A stretch of DNA of 64,000 nucleotides from Lycium barbarum (taxonomy: Eukaryota; Streptophyta; Magnoliopsida; Solanales; Solanaceae), in the NCBI RefSeq assembly GCF_019175385.1, contig NC_083340.1:21154336-21218335 (forward strand), read 5' to 3'. Positions 46,018 to 57,226 of this stretch are shown here, one piece after another. Under the pieces are notes generated by a model that worked only from the letters and a program-made list of their open reading frames with translations, did not search any database and was not told the origin of the DNA. A program made the position numbers and the translations under genes. Each line of letters starts with the position of its first letter. Positions within the stretch are counted from its first letter, which is position 1.

Positions 46018-49000
46018 TCTATATACTCTTATAATATAAAGCTAGACAAAAGAAAAGTAATTTGACACCTTTTTTTGTCAAAAATCTTATTTATTCTTTT
46101 TTATTTTTTATTAACCACCTCCATCCCATTGGTTTAACTTATATTAAATATGAAAAAAGCCTCTTCCCTCCATAATCATTTTTCATTAAACAGAACAATT
46201 AATCCGTAGTAATGTTTATACTTTTCATCTTCTTATATATTACTACGGTGTATTGTTTTTGCTTATTTGTATTGTTTATGTATTAACAATCATTTAATCT
46301 CCTATTAAATAGAATAATCTATATCTATTCTATATTAAAAGCATGAAGGGTCTTAGAAATGTTGATTGAATTTTTTGTCATTCATTAAAAGATTCCACAA
46401 TAGCCAAAAGCGTCATTTAATATTTTCTTCAAATTACTATTTAATTATATTTATAATATTTAATAGATAGATTTCACGCTATTGTCATTCAATATTTTCC
46501 CCAATATTTATGACTTCAAATTCAACTAAAACTTTGTTTATTAAAACATTCCATATTTGAACTATTATGTAGGGTGTCCTAATTCTAAGAACATTAAAAT
46601 CAACTACGTACAGACTTTCCTTGTATAATCAAAAGTCAAAATATTTAGCACCAAATATGTCACACCAAAAAAAAAGGGGGACCAAACCAGATTACCGAAC
46701 AAAAACTACTGCATAAGTAAAATTATACCGTGATACACTTATATAATTTAAAAATAACTTCTAATGATTTTACCAATTTTTATTAGTATATAGTAGCAAT
46801 TTGATTATTATTTTATGGACAGTTTAATAAAGGAATTTAACTGAAGAATCCGTGTTTGCAAAGGTGAAGGAACACATACTTGAGTTGAACAAGAAATTGC
46901 ATGGTGAATTTTTTGTCATTCATTAAAAAACTCTATAATGAATAAAATTGTAATTTATTATTTTTCTCAAATTATTATTTAATTATTTTTTTAATATTTC
47001 ATCTATTTTATATTTTAAAAAAAGGAAAAAATCCCAGCATTATGTTTTGAGCTTTTTGACTTTGACAAATATATTTTTTAAAAAATAAAAAATCCACCGC
47101 TATTTTTGGCAAATTAATAACTACCATAGGTGGCAAACCAAGGAAGACACTAATTATTGTTTTGGTACATGTGAAGCCTATAAAAGGAGGTTCTGATATT
47201 TTGATGAGGTTCTGATATTTTGATGGCACATTGACACAACTTTCAACCTAATACACATACGAAAGATATGGCCGGTTAGTATTTAATTTATCCAATTCGT
47301 TCTATTACTCAATTTTTGTTCTTTATTCTGTTGTCTTTTTCCGATAAATCTATTTATTTCGTTTAATAAATTGTATTTGTCAATATTCATAAATCCCAAG
47401 GCATGACCTGAATCTACTATCATTTGATGTGCTCTAATATCAATGTTCATCAATTTATGCAAACGACAATTCAAAATCATCAAATTATTTTGCAGGATGT
47501 AACAGTAATTTCTGGGTACATCATAATAGAATTGATTTTCAGTTTGCCTCTGTCTTTTTATTTTATTTCGAATGCTATTACATGTGCTCTAACATTGTAG
47601 AATTCATTATTTTTTCTTTGTATTGTTGAGTTCGAAAATGGTAAGAATGTCACAAGTTGTGGATATCAAATTCCTTTAAATTAATAATTACTTACTCCAA
47701 ACTCCCAAAGTTGAAAATTTCCGTTTACTCTTGAAGAGATCAGGGAGAATAAAACTTGTAACGAAAAGCTTTCCTTTTTTAATCAATCAATTGTCGTTTT
47801 ATTTATTAAAAATAAAGTACCGCTTTATGTGATGTGTGACGCTTAGATAGACCTTATATAATGTAAATCTTTTTTACAATTAGTGGACGACAGTTTGTTT
47901 TAATACAATGTTGATTGTGTGCTCTATTGAGAGCGCACTTTTATTTACTTAATTATATTTTCAACATGTTTAATGTTGATATATGATTGTTCTTTTGCAG
48001 TTTTTTATGATGAGAAAGATGAAAGGAAGAAGGTTACAATTGTAATAACTGTCATAGGTGTCCTTTTCGTATACAAGTTAGTTTTGTAGAAAAATACACT
48101 AATCTTAATTCTGATAAACTTGAATACTTCATATTGCAAAATGCAATTTCGCAATTTTTTTAATGTTGGACTGCATAATTTCAACAATATATTTTCTTAC
48201 ATGACTAACGACTTTTAAGATGAGTATTTAATGTCATCAACAAGAACTTGATATTATAGGTTATTTGAAGTGACAAAAAGGAACATACATTGAAAACATC
48301 ATCCATGAAGAGATATTAGGTGAGATGCAACTACATAACATATTATTATTTCATACTATAAATATGTACAACTACAAATACTATATAACTGACTTAACTA
48401 TTATTTATCTTTGCAGATTTTGAAAGCATTCAAATTTTTATACAATTGTTGCATCTATGTAGTAATATTTATCTTTACCAAAATGTTATATTTACTATGA
48501 CGCCAGTTTGTTATTTCACATAATTTAATCATCTTGCACATTTTTTTTATTAATCTTTAATTGGTCTTAGTGTGATAGAGAAGGAGTTTCAATCATAGAT
48601 ACAAAGTAATCAAAGCAACAGAAGAAAAAATACCAACAATATCTTTTATAAAGAGATGTCAGGTGCGATACAACATAATATTTAGGTATGTCATTTTGCA
48701 TTTATTTTCATCACTTAAATTGCATTTATTATAACGCCAATTACTATGTTTTTTAAATTTTGTTTTATATTTAATTAATTGATGTGATACACACGTGCAA
48801 CTCATTCAAGTAAAACAATATAAGGGAAAGGAACATCATTATAGAGAGATATTATGTGAGAAATAACAAAATACTATATTTATCTCTCACATACTAAAAT
48901 ATCTAAAGTTACAAATAATGTATAACTAATATAGTTAAATTCACACTGTTTGAATGTTCAGTAAATATTAAATTCAACTATTATGTCCTCATAGTCAAAC

Positions 49001-49124
49001 TCAATTTTGTAATTTAAAAAATTGCATTTATTTTAAAGAAAACTATATTCTTCTTATATAAGTTATTTATTGATTCATGGGATATACACGTGCAAGACCC
49101 GTACTTTAAGACTAGCTAATATAT
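46018..49124. mobile_element. Helitron-like AT-rich region
   Basis: Two Helitron-style 5' ends occur (TCTATATACTCTTATAATATAAAG at 46018 onward and TCTATATCTATTCTATATTAAAAGC at about 46318). The right edge reads ACGTGCAAGACCCGTACTTTAAGACTAGCTAAT, like plant Helitron 3' ends. The block GAATTTTTTGTCATTCATTAAAA is repeated at about 46370 and 46904. No Rep/helicase frame is present. Boundaries and the number of elements are uncertain. Confidence 0.45.
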
Positions 49125-49605
49125 AGTAATGTTTATGCCTTTACTGGAAATAAAAGGAGTATTTTCTTTCATTTTAGCTAGGGAGAATTATTTCTTCGTG
49201 TAGTCCCCGAAGAAACCCCAAAGACATCAGCCCTTTACCAGCAAACAGAAAAAGAATGGCCCAGAACAAAGAATAATTCCAAATCCTTTCTTTCCCACCA
49301 ACCATGATTCATTGGTAACAATTGAATTCGATCAATTAGTTTTGGCATAATATGCGTTATCTTTGCCTTAGAGTGGTCCAATGCTGTACTTTTTCACTGC
49401 GTATCCTTTTCAATAATTTCACACTAAGGATCTCCCTTGTTCTGTTCCTTGACTTAGCAGGCTGCAAAAATCAACATAAAGAATAGAGCACATAGTTGCA
49501 GAACAGATGTCTATAAAACGTACACAAAAAGTTCTAACGATTTATTTTGTTCTTAAGAATCCTACTGAGTTAAAATATAAGTAATTAATGTATATAATGG
49601 CATGG

Positions 49606-49636
49606 ATAGAAATATATATATATATATATATATATT
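49606..49636. repeat. (TA)n microsatellite
   Basis: Pure TA run after GATAGAAATA. It gives rise to a spurious Tyr/Ile frame. Confidence 0.9.
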
Positions 49637-49767
49637 GTTTATACTGTTGAAGCATACAAAAGTTATACTCATTTATAAGCAAGCTTGGCTTGCAAGTGGA
49701 AAAAACAAACTAAAGAGAAACTGGTCGATTGCTCTTTCTCACACAACTATTCACATTGAACTTGGCT

Positions 49768-50140
49768 CCTCTCCGGTTGCTCCATTACCCCCCTTAAATT
49801 ATGACATGTGTCATGGTTTGGATTTGTTTGATATTGACCATGGTTCAAATTTGTTTGGTTAATTAAAAGAGTTTAATCATGGTTCATATTTGTTTGGCTC
49901 TCCTATGCCTATTTTCAATGTAAAATCCAGTCCATGAAAAATTATATATGGATGTGAGAAAATATGATGAAAAAGAAGATGGCGACTTTTTTAACATGTG
50001 AAAAACAAAAGGAGCAACGTGAGGAGAGAAATGTTATACCGTGATTAAACTATTTTAATCAATCAAACAAATATGAACCATTAGATTAGTAAGAGGACAA
50101 ATGTCATAATTTTAAGGAGGTAATGGAGCAACTGGAGAGA
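49768..50140. mobile_element. inverted-repeat element, ~370 bp
   Basis: The left arm (CTCTCCGGTTGCTCCATTAC, then TTAAATTATGACAT-TGTC and TGGTTCATATTTGTTTG) matches the complement of the right arm (GGTTCATATTTGTTTG, CATAATTTTAAGGAGGTAATGG, AGCAACTGGAGAG). The arms exceed 45 bp with scattered mismatches. No coding capacity. Short flanking TCCT on both sides may be the target duplication, but this is not secure. Confidence 0.6.
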
Positions 50141-50402
50141 TCCTAATGGAGGGGCCATAAAACCATTCAGTAGATTTGTTTGTTTAAGGCTGCCTTAGAT
50201 GGATATTATTTCAATCAAATAAATATTGAAAAATTGATTTGAAGAGTATTTGTTGGAACGAAATACTGGTTTCCAAACACAACATTGTCCAAACTCCAAT
50301 ACTCTTTAAATACTCTTTCTTTTCTTCTTTTGTCGAACTTCAACAGATATCGTCCAAAAAGCTAAAAGAAAAACCTAATTCAGATTTTTTTCTTTAGCTT
50401 AT

Positions 50403-50919
50403 TGTCACGTCCTTAGTCTTCAACTAAGCGCATGTGCGGCACTTGGCAACTCGCTTACGTTTTTGCACAATTTTGTTCACGATCTTGCTATGCCAAGTCA
50501 GCCTAGATTACTACACTCAAGATCGCTAAGGGAATGGTAATTGAGAAAGACAAAAGAAACTTGCTAGAAGGAAGTTTTTTATTAGAGAGAACTTGAATTG
50601 TTTTGCTTGATGGTTTTTACAAATGAATGACCCTTCTATTTATACTACTCACCTAGGGACTAATATATAAATAATAATTATTATACAAGTCCCTACATAT
50701 TTACTAATAAGCTCCTATTCTAGAAATGCCTACACAATTAGAGTATTCTAAGACTTTCCATGCAAATCCATGAAATTCTAGGGTCTTCCAAGGGACACCT
50801 CCCTATATCTCTAGAATCTTCTCATAATAGCTACTCTTCCACTTATATCATCATTCCACATGAAAAATATATGTGTCAAGTGGCACCTATGTGGCATGAT
50901 GACATGGTGGGTCCTCACA
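50403..50919 (-). repeat. 3' LTR of the deleted chromovirus
   Basis: On the minus strand it begins TGTGAGGACCC and ends GGACGTGACA, 517 bp. TATA-like TATAAATAG occurs mid-way at about 50637-50645. The adjoining purine tract GGTGGGGGAGAG is at 50920-50931. Confidence 0.8.
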
Positions 50920-50931
50920 CTCTCCCCCACC

Positions 50932-51180
50932 TGATGGTGCGACGACCGCGGCGCACTGCTGCTGTGTAAACTCTCGACTCTTGTCTTTAAACTGCCACAA
51001 GTCTTTTTTGCGCCCCCATGCGGCCTCCTCCGATGATTTCCCCTTCCAATATATGAGGAACATGGCAGTGCCTTTTTGCCCTTGTTTCCGCCTGGCCTAG
51101 TAGTCAATGATAGCTTCAATCTTCCTATCGTGTGAGGCGGTGATAGTAATCTATGCATGACTTGACCCTTTCCCGGTTCA
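50932..51180 (-). pseudogene. chromodomain remnant fused after large pol deletion
   Basis: In one minus-strand frame the region reads KIEAIIDY, a stop, ARRKQGQKGTAMFLIYWKGK, SSEEA and KKDLWQFKDKSREF. This is the C-terminal chromodomain of chromovirus integrase, which binds histone marks. It follows within tens of bases of the RT start (EELPKSLLLRRELDHKIELE at about 51235-51180), so RT, RNase H and the integrase core are missing. Confidence 0.75.
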
Positions 51181-51299
51181 TGCTCCAACTCAATCTTGTG
51201 ATCTAGCTCACGCCTAAGAAGCAAGCTCTTAGGTAGCTCTTCGAAAATACCATCTTTGTTTTCTTCGAGCAAATTATCTATCCAAGGCGGCGGTGTCTC

Positions 51300-52945
51300 T
51301 TAGGTACCATCATCTTCCTCCAAACTTGTAATGGTTGCCATGAATGTTGGCTCCTCTTCCTTGAGCCCCTTGACAAGCTGCATAGCTGAAAGTTGTGCAT
51401 GGCCCTGTCCATGTGACATAGTCACTGTAGGCACCATGCAAGCGCCTTCTCGCTCCATGACCAAGAGACGTTGGAGGTAGGGACCGATCATCGCGTGGCA
51501 ATGTGTAAAGAATTCTTGCCCCAAAACAATGTCAAAAATATCCATAGTAGTGGCGGTAAAATTTGTCATACCTTTCCAATCGCCCAATTTGACACTAACG
51601 CCATTAGCCACACCACGAGCATTTTCTAGATTAGCATTCACAGTCTTGACGAAGGCGTTAATTGGAGTGAGATTCAACTCTAGTCTCTTCGCTGCGACCT
51701 CAGTTACAAAATTATGAGTCGCCCCAGTGTCTACCAGTGCACGAGCGGGCTTGTTATTGATGGTGAGATCCACGTACTGGTTTTTATTATCATTGGTTTG
51801 ACTATCTTGCTTCGCGATAGCGCCACATAGTCTAATCGTCCCCAACCGTGCGATTCTCGTACTCTGTGGTTGCGTATGCTCGTGACTTGCACGTGCCATA
51901 GCGTTAATGCTCTTCAGGTCAGGGCAATTTTTGAAGCTGTGCGGCCCTCCGCATAAGTAGCATCCCTTCTTCTCGTTCTGCACCTTCTTTTCAGCATAGC
52001 CCTGACGACCACCTGACTTCTTGCTGTCGAACTTATTTACATTTTGAGTCTTGGAGTATTGTTGTTGCGACCCCTTGCTCTCGCTATGGTCTCCCCCATA
52101 TTTGGCATCGCTACCCCTTGACTCATTGCCTTGGCCTTTGTCGTGCTTTTCATGCTTTAAGTCCATCAAAGACTCGGCCTCCACTATGGATTGGTCTATG
52201 TCTGCGACTTCACGACATTGCAAATCCTGCTTAGCCCAATTTTGCAACCCGTCTATAAAGTGAAACAACAAGGCATCTCTAGTGAGGTTGGAATTTGAAG
52301 CATAAGGGTGGTGAACTCCTTGACATAGTCGCGGATGCTCCCTGTCTGCTTCAACTCTCTAAGTTTGTGCCTTGCCTCATACAAGACATTATTTGGATAG
52401 AACTGTCGCTTGAACTCATTCTTGAACTGATCCCACGTGTTGATTGTGCATAGAACTCTATCAGTATCAGCGACCTTTCTTCTCCACCATAGCATGGCAG
52501 TCTCTGTTAGGTACAACACAACGGTATTGATCTTGGCCTCATCGTCCCTTACTTTGTCATGCTTGAAATAGTTCTCCAAGTGCCAAAGAAAGTTCTCCAC
52601 CTCTTGTGCATCACGAACCTCTTTGGACACTGGTGGCTTAGGAGCCTCGATCTTAGCCTCCCTCATCACGAAAACATTGTTGACTACCTTGGTCACACCA
52701 ACGTTGACCTGATCTTCGAGTGCCACTATCTTTGCCTTCATGGCATCGATAGTACTCAACGCCTCCATGAGTCTGCACTCTAAGGCAATGATGGTTTGCT
52801 TTACCTCAATCTCAGCCTGCATGTGCCTTTCCAAGTCATTTCGGATGCTTTCAATCTCTTCAAGAGTATGCTCCTCAAGAACGCTAAGAGTGCCCTCCAC
52901 CTTGCCTAAACGTTGGCCAAATATGTCGATGATATCCATCCCCAC
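51300..52945 (-). pseudogene. chromovirus gag-protease, frameshifted
   Basis: The right-hand part (52945-52253) gives a coiled-coil-like N-terminal region (LEEIESIRNDLERHMQAE) and the Retrotrans_gag core (VENFLWHLENYF, WWRRKV, FKNEFKRQFYP, LKQTGSIRDYVKEF). A one-base frame change near 52290 moves it into the second frame (52271-51300): FIDGLQNWAKQDLQ, zinc knuckle CYLCGGPHSFKNC (one CCHC), and aspartic protease ARALVDTGATHNFV. The frame then ends at TAG/TGA around 51300. The gag start is missing because element B interrupts it at 52952. Confidence 0.85.
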
Positions 52946-52951
52946 ATTAAC

Positions 52952-54420
52952 TGTAACACCCCGTGCCTTTAACGAAAGTTTTGACCACGATCCTAAACTT
53001 AGAAAATCAGATAAAGAACGTGGGAATTGAATGTTTTCCGTTCAGTTGTGATATGGTGGTTTACACCCATGAACAGTGGTCGTATTCCACTTTATGGGCC
53101 GTAAACCAAGTCGTGAACTGAAACCAAGAATTTCTGAACATTCTGGAATTTGACAATTTTGAGGTCATAGGGTTAAATACGGACCGTATTTCACTTTACG
53201 GCCCGTATTTCAAACGGTGTTTGGAATTTGGGAAAACTTCCTTGATGAAAGTTGTATAGCGTTGAAATACCTTTCCAACGGTATCTTACGGGGGTCAAAC
53301 GGACATCTGTACAAAACGTTATGGCCATTTTACGGAAGAGATGCAGTGCAGTCCATGGGGCAAAATACGGCCCGTAAAGTCAGTTTACGATCCGTAAACT
53401 GAAATACGGCCAGTATTTTGCTGGACGTAAATTTCAATGTTCCAGAACACTATATATTCGTCCATATCAGTTCAACTCATTATTTTTCAGTCCCTCAAAC
53501 CCTAAAACGACTTCCTACTCTCTTTCAACATCAAGAACACCAAGGTAAGTCCATTCTAATTATTCCAACTCAATTCTAACATATATCCTTGTAATCTAAA
53601 CAAGAAATCATCATTCCTAATCTAGGGCTTTCAAGAAAACCCATCTCAAGATTCAAGAATCAAGATTTAGGAAATCTTCTTCAAAATCCAAGTCTTTAAT
53701 TCAAGTTTTGGAACAATTAAGGTATGTAGAACTTCCATCCACATGTGGGAATCTCTATGTTCTTCCCCATGCTTCGTTACCTTGATAATCATGAAATTCA
53801 AATCTTAGGGCATTAAACCCAACATATTGGTAGCTCGTATTTACGTATTTATGTACATGAAGTTTGTATCTATATTCGTTGTTGTATTCCTAATCTTCCA
53901 TTACGGTTAATAGGAACCCTAGCTTAATCCATGAATCATGAATTCTTCCCCATGTGTTCTCATTATGTTCATATGAAACTTTATGATTTATTTTGCAAGT
54001 TACAAGCATGTTTTCAAGTCAATTACAAATATATGATTATGAACTATTGTATTACTCATAAATCAAGAACATGTTTACAAGCTATTTCATGAAACCATAT
54101 TTACAAGCTAATTCATGAAAGTCATGGCTTCTTAGCCAACTATATTATGTTCATGTTTTTGGGAGTTGCACGCATTACCGAGAAGGCTCAGATAGCCTGA
54201 AACTATGTAGCCACCATATGACAAGGATCGCTCCGCCTAGTTAGGACGATACCTTAATTTTACACTGAATGGTTCCATCAGGTACTTTACTACCTTATAC
54301 CCTGGCAAGGTATAGGGGCTCAACTGGTCCGGCGAGGTACCAGACTCCACGTATCCACGTGGTTTTATCATATGTCGGTTTATGAAATGCTCTCCCTACT
54401 TATCATGTTTTTACTGATGT

Positions 54421-54451
<31 letters not shown>

Positions 54452-55043
54452 GTACTCATGCTCATGTTCATCTCCAGGTTTTCAGTTTCAGTTCTTATCA
54501 TGTTATTCCATGTCCCATGTTATTTCTTTCAGTTGCTTTACATACCAGTACATTCAATGTGCTGACGTCCCCTTTTATTGTCCGGGGGCCTGCATTTCAC
54601 GATGCAGGTACTGATATACAGGACGACATATCTGCTCAGTAGGACAACATTCGTATCAGCTTATTGGTGGGCCCCATTTAGTTCGGGGTTTAGTCAACTT
54701 TTGCTTTATGATTAATTATGCATCTAAAGGTATGCTGGGGGCCTTGTCCCAGTAAGTATGTTTTCCAGTCGGATCATGATAGAGGTTTCATAGACTAGAC
54801 AAGTCAGTTATGTCACGTTAGACATTTGGAGCTGTATAGCCATTTTGGCTTACTCATGTTTAAACAAGTATTTTATTAAGTATTATGACTTACCATGCTT
54901 TATAAAGGCTCATCATGCATTCACGTTATATTCTGCTTATGTTATGCCTCATGATAGTTCAGCAAGCCATGTGGTTCGCTCGGTCACATGTAGTCAGGCA
55001 TCGAGTGTCGTGTTACGTCCAGGCCATGGTTCGGGGCGTGACA
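52952..55043 (+). repeat. element B 5' LTR
   Basis: Starts TGTAACACCCCGTGCC and ends GGGCGTGACA. U3 palindromes at 53180-53215 (ATACGGACCGTAT, TTTACGGCCCGTAT) and about 53364-53400. TATATAT at 53451-53457. Donor CACCAAG|GTAAGT at 53545. (TA)n at about 54421-54446. From about 53720 on it matches element A's LTR. Confidence 0.93.
53451..53457 (+). promoter_or_regulatory. element B LTR TATA box
   Basis: TATATAT within AACACTATATATTCG, about 90 bp before the splice-donor-like CAAG|GTAAGT. Confidence 0.6.
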
Positions 55044-55048
55044 AAACT

Positions 55049-55061
55049 TGGTATCAGAGCC
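55049..55061 (+). other. primer binding site of element B
   Basis: TGGTATCAGAGCC, five bases past the LTR; initiator Met tRNA type. Confidence 0.9.
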
Positions 55062-55112
55062 TAGGTTCAAGTGTCTTAGGGAGTCTATGAAACCGTGTCC
55101 AGTGGGGTCACT

Positions 55113-55143
55113 TTTATATGTGTGTGCGCGCCACACATATAAA
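55113..55143 (+). other. leader hairpin with GCGCGC loop (element B)
   Basis: Same perfect 12-bp stem as 36987-37017. Loop TGCGCGC, its last six bases self-complementary. It begins 52 nt after the primer site. Confidence 0.8.
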
Positions 55144-55373
55144 TAGTTGACCACCAAGACATTTAAGTTTGTCTCACTTCTTTCAACTCTAGATCGTGCA
55201 ATAGAGTTGTGTTCTCAGAAATCACTCGAACTCATGTGTTTATTCTCAATCTACCAAATACGCCTCATCTTAGTTTATGAAGAAGATGTGAATTTAATCA
55301 TTATCGGTGTGTTGCTTTCAGATAGAGTTATCAGGAGTTATTCTGACTCATGCGCATGACATTCTTTCAGAAA

Positions 55374-55989
55374 ATGTCTACTAAGAGAAAGGCAACTTCA
55401 GGCCCGAGGGTTACCAATGATGGGACCCCAGAGACGAACTCTCAGACTTCGAGAGTTCTAATTTTTCAATTCTGCGACTGTAAGTCATCAGGACCTGCTT
55501 CAAGTACCACTAACGTCCCAGCTCAGACCAAAGTGAGGAAGAGGGTTTTTTCATAATCCTATTTGCTGCCGGTGTAAAAAGAGACATCAAGGGGTGTGCC
55601 GCTATGGCACCAATAGATGTTTTGGGTGTGGCCGGAAGGGACACTATCTGAAAGACTGCCCACCAGTGAAACAGGATAACAAAAGCTTTTCGCACCCTAT
55701 TTGCAGTAGGTGTGGAAAAAGACATGCAGGAGTGTGTAGGATGGGTTCGGATGTGTGCTATAATTGTGGTGTCCGAGGCCACATGAAAAGAGAATGCCCT
55801 TCAGTCAAGTACAATGGTAAGACTAAGGGTGGTGGTGAAATTCGTTCCCCCAGACCAATCATAACCAATTCAACAACACCGTTCGCAGCCCGTAGTACTC
55901 GGGCACTAGCAGACCAAGACACTGATCGGGATGAAGTATTAGAATTAAGTGGGGATCAAGCACGTTATCATGATATGGTAGATCGCTAG
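55374..55989 (+). pseudogene. element B gag remnant with duplicated zinc knuckles
   Basis: The ATG at 55374 (MSTKRKATSGPR) gives about 60 codons before a stop after a T run (55546-55551), where the frame shifts. The next frame, open from about 55552 to 55989, reads HNPICCRCKKRHQGVC, then CFGCGRKGHYLKDC, then a near repeat HPICSRCGKRHAGVC and CYNCGVRGHMKREC. So the element A-like pair (C-rich knuckle plus CCHC knuckle) is present twice in tandem. The whole capsid region expected between N-terminus and knuckles is missing. After 55989 (VDR-stop) no protease follows. Confidence 0.85.
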
Positions 55990-57225
55990 GATTCTGATGT
56001 GCCGATCACATGTGTCATAGGTATGTCAATAATTTTCCCCCTCTTGTCACATATGAGATATTATGCCCTAGATCTATTATGTCTTATGTGGTTATTGTGC
56101 AGTGGATAGTTCAGATTTAAGACCCCACGAGGTAGCATGTTACGAAGGTAACCGCAACAAGCATAAATTGTCTACGGTAGTTTTGAGCAGGGGAATAGCA
56201 TAAAAGGCAACAACTTGTAATACTAGAAAGTCTCGAATTTTCAAGGATATATATATTTTGCCATATGATATATGTACATGACTAGGAAGGGACTGATGCG
56301 ATAAGAAAAACATGAGCAGACGATATTAATTTTTTTTTCGTATTAGTTTTAAATCATTTCAGCTTATTCAGATCAGACCTAGAGAGTATGACATGAGTAA
56401 GTTACTATAAGAAGCAGATATTATTATGAGATGAAAGATATGATAACTCCCTCTTAGGTTATGTGATTAAGTATTTATCTCTGATGTGTATAGTATGATA
56501 TAATTTTAAAGCATATAGGGAGTTTGGGGTTAGTTGTTCCAATTCCTTGTATGAGACAGATGAAATTTCCCTAAGTGTGATCCATGTTTATAGTACAGAA
56601 AGATAGGATACAACCCCAGAATAGTCAGATAAGGAGGAAAAGTTAGAAATAACTTTATGCTTCACTTTAAGTAATCAGAGAAGAATGTGAGAATATGATG
56701 CTAGCAAGTGGTTAACAGAAGCATAGTAAGTAAGTTTGAATAGATACAGTGAATTAGAAATATTAAGCAGAGTTAGTAGAAGTACGATTTGAGTTACTTA
56801 GTCAAGTTAACACTCTTAAGTGGGTGACAGTTCGGATACATCCGAATGTGTGTTAGAAACCAAGGGCTTAAGTTAAGTTTAAAGTAGAGTGACTAGTGGA
56901 AGAAGAAATTAGCTAAGCCGTAAGAGAGCAAGCTACAGAAGAATAACATTTAAGAGTCGTCAAAAGGAGTTGTCCTAAGATTTACAATGTGAGCAGAGTT
57001 AAGTCATTAAGATGGAGTATGCCAGTTATGAATACAGTAGCAATCCGTTCATGTAAGTAAATTTAGTTTCTCTCCATGAGAAATTGCTCAGATGTGAGTA
57101 AAAAAAAAAAAAAAGAGAGAGAGATCAAGTATAGGGAGTACAGCTCATGATTTAGGCAGACAAGAGAACTATGGTGAAATAAGTTCACCGCTTATCCAAG
57201 CTAGGAATTCGACTCTCAGGCTCCG
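55990..57225 (+). other. element B internal region, unrecognised
   Basis: About 1.2 kb with dense stops and no match to protease or RT motifs. Runs such as GAAGTAACAGAG-like words and an A15 tract at about 57101 occur. Probably decayed or foreign filler replacing pol. Confidence 0.4.
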
Positions 57226-57226
57226 T

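Larger units (their letters stand above)
50403..52951 (-). mobile_element. internally deleted chromovirus, 5' part displaced
   Basis: On the minus strand: gag-protease (52945-51300), the first RT residues, then a direct jump to the chromodomain, purine tract and a 517-bp 3' LTR. The 5' LTR, primer site and gag N-terminus should lie to the right but were displaced out of the window by insertion of element B at 52952. Protein wording (LWHLENYF, LVDTGATHNFV, DLWQFKDK) suggests a Galadriel/Reina-type chromovirus. The possible TSD base run CTTAT lies at 50398-50402; its partner is out of view. Confidence 0.8.
53545..55370 (+). other. predicted leader intron of element B
   Basis: Donor CAAG|GTAAGT (near-consensus) at 53545 and acceptor ATTCTTTCAG ending at 55370, three bases before the gag ATG at 55374. 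Predicted intron 1826 nt. It would remove U5, primer site and hairpin. Same design as element A. Confidence 0.45.

Noticed and set aside
51529..52263. Plus-strand frames opposite the gag-protease
   Set aside because: Shadows of the minus-strand gag-protease coding sequence.
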